NCBI RefSeq assembly: GCF_009380215.1
Contig: NZ_WHUG01000002.1
Span: 744,001 to 808,000 of the forward strand
DNA from: Rugamonas aquatica
GTDB lineage: Bacteria > Pseudomonadota > Gammaproteobacteria > Burkholderiales > Burkholderiaceae_D
Direction: 5' to 3'
Length of the DNA stretch: 64,000 nt
Shown piece by piece: positions 59,642-64,000 of the stretch (positions are counted from its first letter, which is position 1; each line of letters opens with the position of its first letter). A program made the translations under genes and the position numbers. A model generated the notes under the pieces. The model was not told the origin of the DNA. It was given only the letters and a program-made list of their open reading frames with translations, and made no database searches.

Positions 59642-59674
59642 ACACTGGGGTATTTCCCTCAACGGACCAAACAC

Positions 59675-62116
59675 ATGAAGCTCGGAGACTTTCGTATCGG
59701 CTGGCGCACCCTGATCCAGGAGCCGGCGTACACATTGGCGGTGGTGCTTGGCCTGGGTGTTGGTTTGGCGGCGGGCCTGCTGCTGCTTGGCTTCGTGCGG
59801 TATTCGATGGAGTACAACGCGCACATCCCGGATGTCGACAGCATCTATGTCGTCAAGCAGTACTACAACGTCGATCCGAGCGAGCCGCTGCACGAGGTGG
59901 CGCCCATGTTCCTGCGCGAAGCTGCGCTGAAGGTGCCTGGCGTGACCGACGCCACCAGCTACATTCCGGCGCGGCCGGAGAGCGATCCGCTCACCGTGCG
60001 GATCGGCAGCAAGATACTGCGGGTGGGCGGCCTGACCGTGCTGCCGGGCTTCCCGTTGACGCTGGGACTGAAGGCGGTGCAGGGTGACCTGTCGGCGCTG
60101 GACAAGCCCAATCTGTTCGTCATCACCGAAGACGCCGCGCTGCGCCTGTTCGGCACTCGCGATGCGCTGGGCCGCACCATGCTCAATGAGGGCAATACCT
60201 TGCAGGTGGGCGCCGTCGTACGCACGCCGCCGTCGAATACGACGATCCCGTTCGAGGTGCTGTTCGGCGTGAACTCCGTCGTGGCGGGCAAGGACATCCG
60301 GCACGAGATGCTGACCGGCGAACGTGGCTGGATGGGCAAGCTGCTGATACGCGTACGGCCCGGCGCCTCGCTGACGGCGATACGCGACCGTCTGCAACAG
60401 GTGGTCGACACCACGCCGAGCGTGCAGCGATTCCCGCCGGAGACGCGCGAGCGCCTGGGCAAGCGGCGCGCCATCGAGCTGGTTCTGTCGCCGCTGCGCG
60501 ATTCCTATTTCGATTACAAACTCGCGGACAGCCCCATGTCGAAGACGCATGAACGGGGCAACCCGGTCGTCGTGGCCGGTATCGCGGCTGTGGCGGTGCT
60601 GATTCTGGCGCTGGCGGCGATCAACTACCTGAACCTGACCACGGTGCGCGTGCTGCGTCGCCAGCGCGAGGTGGCGATGCGCAAGGTGCTGGGCGCAGGC
60701 GTCGGGCAGCTGATGCGGCAGTTCCTGGTCGAGTCGCTGATGGTGTCGACGGCGGCGACGCTGCTTGGGTTGCTGCTGGCGTGGCTGGCGCTGCCGATGT
60801 TCTCGCAACTGGTCAACCGCCATCTGGAAAGTCTGTTCTCGCTGTCGAACATCCTGGCGGCGTTCGGCATCGGCGCGCTACTGGGCGTGGTGACGGCGAT
60901 TTATCCGGCCTGGGTGGCGCTGCGCGTGCATCCGACGCAGGTGCTGGCAGGGCGTCCGGACACCGAGTCGCGCGGCAGCATGCAATGGCGCCGCGTGCTC
61001 ACCGTGGTGCAGGTTGCCACCGCGATGGCGTTCGCCAGCGTGACGATCGCCGTGGCCTGGCAGACCGACTATGCGATGCATGCGTCGCCGGGCTTCGATC
61101 CGGCGCCGCTGGTGATCGTCGATATGCCGGGCCGGGTGAGGGACCAGCCGCAGGCGCGTGGCTTGTACACGGCCTTGTCGGCGCAGCCTGGCGTGGAGAG
61201 CGTGGCCATTTCCGAGGATCCTGTGGGGCGGCTCGATTGGGCGTGGTCGCGCGAGTTGAAACGTCCTGGCGGTGCGGTGGCGATGATGGAGATGAAATCG
61301 GTCAGCGCCAATTTCTTTGAAACGTATCACATCAATGCGGTGGCGGGACGGCTGTTCCAGGCTGGCCTGGACAAGGAAGACGACAACGTGCCGGTGCTGT
61401 TGAACGCCGTCGCCGTGCGCGAGCTGGGTTTCGCCAGCAACGAGGCGGCCATCGGCGAGACGGTGCTGTTCACCGGCTTCGACGACAAGGTCATCGCCAA
61501 GCGCATCGTCGGCGTCGTGCCGGAACTGCGCTTCCACTCGCTGCGGGAAGCGCCGCGTGCGACCGCGTATGAACTGTGGACTGCGGGCAGTGTGCTGAGC
61601 GTGCGTACCAAAGGTTCTCCGGCCGATGTGGAGCTCGCCGTGCAGCGCCTGTGGCCGAGCTACTTCCCGGATGCGGTATCGAAGACCCACCGCGCCAGCG
61701 ATGTCCTGGCCGTCAACTACGCGGAAGACGCGCGCGTGGCCAAGCTGCTGGCGATTGCCACCGTCATCGCGCTGGTGATCGCGGCGTTCGGAACGTACGT
61801 GTTGGCGGCCAACACGGTACAGCGGCGTGCGAAGGAGATCGTGCTGCGCAAGCTGCATGGCGCAAAGCGGGGCGATATCGGCTTGCTGGTGGTGCGCGAG
61901 ATCGGCGCCCTGACGCTGATCGCCGCCGCCATCGCCTTGCCGCTGGCGGGGCTGGCGATCAACCGCTACCTGGCCTCCTTCACCGAGCACGCGCCGATAG
62001 GTTACTGGACGATGTTGTTCGCGCTGGCGTTGACGCTGATCGTCGCACTGATCGCCATCACCCGCCACACCTGGATCGCCATGCGCATGGTGCCGGCCGA
62101 GGCGTTGCGCACGTAG
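59675..62116 (+). CDS. FtsX/MacB-type ABC transporter permease, double-domain
   Basis: 813 residues from ATG 59675; the open frame extends to 59630, but that region is the sigma-54 promoter. One N-terminal helix (LAVVLGLGVGLAAGLLLLGF) and a MacB-PCD periplasmic domain are followed by an FtsX four-helix core (about 300-420, RRQREVAMRKVLGAGVGQLM). A second PCD/FtsX set follows (ERRAKEIV-like RRAKEIVLRKLHGAKRGDIG, about 710-810). No ATPase gene is adjacent. Family members work with a MacB-type ATPase in peptide/toxin efflux or signalling. Function here unknown; the regulation by an NtrC-type activator is inferred. Confidence 0.87.
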   Translation: MKLGDFRIGWRTLIQEPAYTLAVVLGLGVGLAAGLLLLGFVRYSMEYNAHIPDVDSIYVVKQYYNVDPSEPLHEVAPMFLREAALKVPGVTDATSYIPARPESDPLTVRIGSKILRVGGLTVLPGFPLTLGLKAVQGDLSALDKPNLFVITEDAALRLFGTRDALGRTMLNEGNTLQVGAVVRTPPSNTTIPFEVLFGVNSVVAGKDIRHEMLTGERGWMGKLLIRVRPGASLTAIRDRLQQVVDTTPSVQRFPPETRERLGKRRAIELVLSPLRDSYFDYKLADSPMSKTHERGNPVVVAGIAAVAVLILALAAINYLNLTTVRVLRRQREVAMRKVLGAGVGQLMRQFLVESLMVSTAATLLGLLLAWLALPMFSQLVNRHLESLFSLSNILAAFGIGALLGVVTAIYPAWVALRVHPTQVLAGRPDTESRGSMQWRRVLTVVQVATAMAFASVTIAVAWQTDYAMHASPGFDPAPLVIVDMPGRVRDQPQARGLYTALSAQPGVESVAISEDPVGRLDWAWSRELKRPGGAVAMMEMKSVSANFFETYHINAVAGRLFQAGLDKEDDNVPVLLNAVAVRELGFASNEAAIGETVLFTGFDDKVIAKRIVGVVPELRFHSLREAPRATAYELWTAGSVLSVRTKGSPADVELAVQRLWPSYFPDAVSKTHRASDVLAVNYAEDARVAKLLAIATVIALVIAAFGTYVLAANTVQRRAKEIVLRKLHGAKRGDIGLLVVREIGALTLIAAAIALPLAGLAINRYLASFTEHAPIGYWTMLFALALTLIVALIAITRHTWIAMRMVPAEALRT

Positions 62117-62195
62117 CGGACGTCATCGCCAGCCGCTACCTGCAACTGGAAAAAGCCATTGAAGTGATCCGGCCTTTCCGGCCAAGGCAAAGTAA
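62116..62195 (+). pseudogene. Decayed 3' fragment of a tricorn-like S41 peptidase gene
   Basis: The DNA right after the permease stop is near-identical to the 3' end of the second tricorn-like gene (59422-59544). In one frame it reads ADVIASRYLQLEKAIEVI (parent ADVIAGRDPQLEKAIEVI). In another frame it reads PAFPAKAK and a stop (parent PAFPIKAK, stop). About 14 codons are missing between and the frames no longer agree, so it cannot be a working gene. It marks an earlier gene copy downstream of the permease or a partial segment duplication. Confidence 0.8.
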
Positions 62196-62197
62196 AG

Positions 62198-62400
62198 CCG
62201 GAAATAATAAATAATTACCTGGTCGGATTTTTTTACAGTGCGCTTTAATAATATTTATTATTTTTCGTAAGTGGTTGATTTGTATGGAATAAAATACTGG
62301 ATCGATTCGTGCTAATTCTCTGTTTGAAGGAGAGGTTTCTGCTTGCCTTTTTCTTCATTATAAATTTTTATTTCGGAAATTTTAAATAAGAGAGACCATC
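62198..62400. other. AT-rich leader of the last PEP-CTERM gene with a weak sigma-54-like site
   Basis: 203 unusually AT-rich bases without a gene. TGGATCG-ATTC-GTGCT at 62298-62313 has the GG-N10-GC geometry of sigma-54 promoters with three mismatches to consensus. Its start would be near 62324. Confidence 0.4.
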
Positions 62401-63318
62401 ATGAATGCGAAAATATTGAAGAAAAAAACGATAGCCGCCGCCATCGGTATAACGGTTGCGGGATTCGGGGCTGCCGGCAGTGCGCAAGCGACCGCCATAG
62501 CGTTTGCTGAAAACAGGCTGACAAATTTTGCAATAACGTCGAGCCCGGGATCCACCATTACCGTGACAGGCACGCCGCAACGCAATACCAGCAACTTTGC
62601 GACCTTCACCGGATTCCCGGGGGCGGTCTTTCAAGACCCTGTGCCGCTGGGGAACGCTTCGGATGCGCTGGAAGCTTTTTCGGGTACGGGGACCGTGCCC
62701 GGCCAGAATAACTACGTTTTTTTGGCGGGATCCACTGGCGGTATGGTTGGCTCGCGCGGCGATAGCGATACAGCGGCCGGCAACCCGTTCTCTGCCGGCG
62801 GAGTTCCCCAAGTGAATAATGTCGCCGAGGCGCGGGTCACCACTGGCGGCGGTAAAGCGGGATCGTCGGGAGGGATGAATACCGCGAACGCCGCCATCGC
62901 GTTTTCTTTTGTGCTGGCGGGCCCGGGCACCATCACCTTCAATTTCAGTGATGTATACAGGTATTACGCGTCCACCACCACCAATGGCGAAGGCGCGCAA
63001 GGCACGATTGCGAACATCTTCACGATTAACGATGCTGCCGGCAACACGGTCTTCAACGACAGTCAGGCTGTGCTCAACGTGAATTGCGCTTCCAACAGCG
63101 GTGTGCCCAGCGTTTGCGATTCGGGCCTGCTCAGCGGAACGTTCTCGGACACGTCGGGACTGCTGAGCGCCGGGAATTACACCGTCAGCCTGCTGAGCAG
63201 CAGCGCGGCGACCGTCACATCGCTGGCGGCCGTGCCTGAACCGGCCACTCTGCTCTTGGTCGGCGGCGGCTTGGGCGTGATGGGGTTCATGCGGCGCCGT
63301 AGAGCAGCTCATTGCTAG
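62401..63318 (+). CDS. PEP-CTERM protein, 305 residues
   Basis: Signal peptide (KKKTIAAAIGITVAGFGAAGSAQA). The mature domain is Gly/Asn/Ser/Thr-rich and beta-predicted (FAENRLTNFAITSSPGSTIT, IAFSFVLAGPGTITFNFSDV), with one C-x(n)-C pair (NVNCASNSGVPSVCDS) and no enzymatic motif. The end VPEPATLLLVGGGLGVMGFM plus RRRRAAHC is a PEP-CTERM signal; the final Cys is unusual. AAGAGAG ribosome site. Bases are less G+C-biased than neighbours. Terminator after it. Confidence 0.87.
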   Translation: MNAKILKKKTIAAAIGITVAGFGAAGSAQATAIAFAENRLTNFAITSSPGSTITVTGTPQRNTSNFATFTGFPGAVFQDPVPLGNASDALEAFSGTGTVPGQNNYVFLAGSTGGMVGSRGDSDTAAGNPFSAGGVPQVNNVAEARVTTGGGKAGSSGGMNTANAAIAFSFVLAGPGTITFNFSDVYRYYASTTTNGEGAQGTIANIFTINDAAGNTVFNDSQAVLNVNCASNSGVPSVCDSGLLSGTFSDTSGLLSAGNYTVSLLSSSAATVTSLAAVPEPATLLLVGGGLGVMGFMRRRRAAHC

Positions 63319-63347
63319 CCGAATTGCTTGCCTCACTACTGGCATAT

Positions 63348-63385
63348 CCGGCAAAAAATCCGGGAAATCCCGGATTTTTTGCCGG
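63348..63385. terminator. Bidirectional terminator between PEP-CTERM gene and isochorismate synthase
   Basis: CCGGCAAAAAATCCGGG (63348-63364) and its exact complement (63369-63385) around AAAT. A- and T-rich runs in the stem serve both convergent units. Confidence 0.9.
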
Positions 63386-63411
63386 TGCGGGATACCGTGG
63401 CGTTTCCGCGC

Positions 63412-64000
63412 TTATCGCATCTGTCGGTCATCCTGCCCGAGGGCGAACTTCATCGCACGCAGCTTGAGTTCCGTTTCCGCGAATTCGCTTTCCGGTTCCG
63501 AATCGCCAACGATGCCGCAGCCAGCGAATAAGGATGCTTCGTTATTTGTCATCAGTACAGAACGTAGCGCTACAGCAAATTCTCCTTGTCCTTGCGCGTC
63601 CATCCATCCCACCGGCGCCGCAAACCAGCCGCGATCGAGCTGCTCGTGGCTGCGCAAATACGCCAGCGCCGCCGAGCGTGGGAGTCCACCGACGGCAGGG
63701 GTGGGATGCAGCGCGGCGACCAGGTCGAGCACATGAGCGTCGCTACGCAAGCACCCGGCGATCGGGGTATACAAATGCTGTACGTTTTGGAGTTTAAGCA
63801 GGACCGGTTGTGAGGGGATGTCCAGATTCTCGCAGTAGGCATCCAGCGCGTTGCGCAACATATCCACCACCAGCGCGTGCTCGTGTCTGTCCTTGTTACT
63901 GTTCAGCAGTTGCTCGCCCAGCAGATGATCTTCCCGGGTAAAACGGCCCCGGCGACAAGTACCGGCGAGCGCGGTGACTTCCACCGTTTTCGCGTGCAGC
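63412..64000 (-). CDS. Isochorismate synthase (MenF/EntC/DhbC type), 3' part
   Basis: The frame is open to the right edge of the window, so the N-terminal part is missing; 195 codons remain. TVEVTALAGTCRRG, LLNSNKDRHEHALVVDMLRN, VQHLYTPIAG, LHPTPAVGGLPRSAALAYLR and GWFAAPVGWMDAQGQGEFAVALRS are the conserved C-terminal blocks of chorismate-utilising isochorismate synthases. Expected reaction: chorismate to isochorismate for siderophore or menaquinone synthesis. Neighbouring genes outside the window would decide which. Confidence 0.92.
   Translation of the reverse strand, partial: LHAKTVEVTALAGTCRRGRFTREDHLLGEQLLNSNKDRHEHALVVDMLRNALDAYCENLDIPSQPVLLKLQNVQHLYTPIAGCLRSDAHVLDLVAALHPTPAVGGLPRSAALAYLRSHEQLDRGWFAAPVGWMDAQGQGEFAVALRSVLMTNNEASLFAGCGIVGDSEPESEFAETELKLRAMKFALGQDDRQMR

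Noticed and set aside
59630..59674. Earlier ATG of the permease gene
   Set aside because: The ATG lies inside the -24/-12 sigma-54 element, upstream of the expected transcription start.

Overview
The window looks like chromosomal DNA of a GC-rich betaproteobacterium of the Oxalobacteraceae (Massilia, Duganella or Janthinobacterium type). This rests on the EpsI/EpsA/PEP-CTERM gene set, the icd, clpS-clpA and murJ/rpsT arrangements, and strongly GC3-biased codons. The genus is an inference; there is no rRNA in the window. No CRISPR array, tRNA, phage or insertion sequence was recognised.

Region 1 (1-24222) is an exopolysaccharide locus of the exosortase-associated kind. It opens with the 3' end of epsI. 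Next come glycosyltransferases, a sugar aminotransferase with a hexapeptide acetyltransferase, an acyltransferase 3, a Wzx-like flippase, a Wzy-like polymerase and two more glycosyltransferases. Two heparinase II/III-type enzymes (one secreted, one without a signal peptide) flank an opposite-strand operon of CapK-like adenylating enzyme, GT4 transferase and CapA-like protein, all joined by ATGA overlaps. The locus ends with nucleotide-sugar genes: wecB, a WecG/TagA transferase, a TviB-like dehydrogenase, galE, a sugar nucleotidyltransferase and manC. Together they would make UDP-HexNAc-uronate, UDP-galactose and GDP-mannose precursors, polymerise and export a polymer, acylate it and trim it.

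Region 2 (24484-30640) holds three PEP-CTERM proteins, an exosortase-associated TIGR03790-type protein and a large secreted ExeM/NucH-type nuclease. Region 3 (30840-42635) has a PhoB-like response regulator with an Asn in the acidic pocket, the LuxR-type regulator EpsA, and an 11-gene type II secretion/type IV pilus hybrid system. The usual minor pseudopilins H-J are missing, and one pseudopilin lacks Glu5. A PEP-CTERM protein with highly-expressed-type codons follows directly.

Region 4 (42697-52718) is mostly housekeeping: murJ, rpsT, a pseudouridine synthase, icd, a chromate transporter, a membrane-anchored glutaredoxin, a cold-shock protein and clpS-clpA. It also encodes two small secreted proteins: an Ala/Ser/Lys-rich peptide and a six-cysteine peptide with mirror-symmetric cysteine spacing. 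Region 5 (52782-64000) has two tandem tricorn-like S41 peptidases and an FtsX-type ABC permease behind a textbook sigma-54 promoter with a double palindromic upstream element. A decayed 3' fragment of a third tricorn-like gene, another PEP-CTERM gene and the 3' part of an isochorismate synthase gene follow.

The observations most worth following are the hybrid secretion system with its GspK-like subunit, the sigma-54 architecture and tricorn relic around the permease, and the symmetric six-cysteine peptide.
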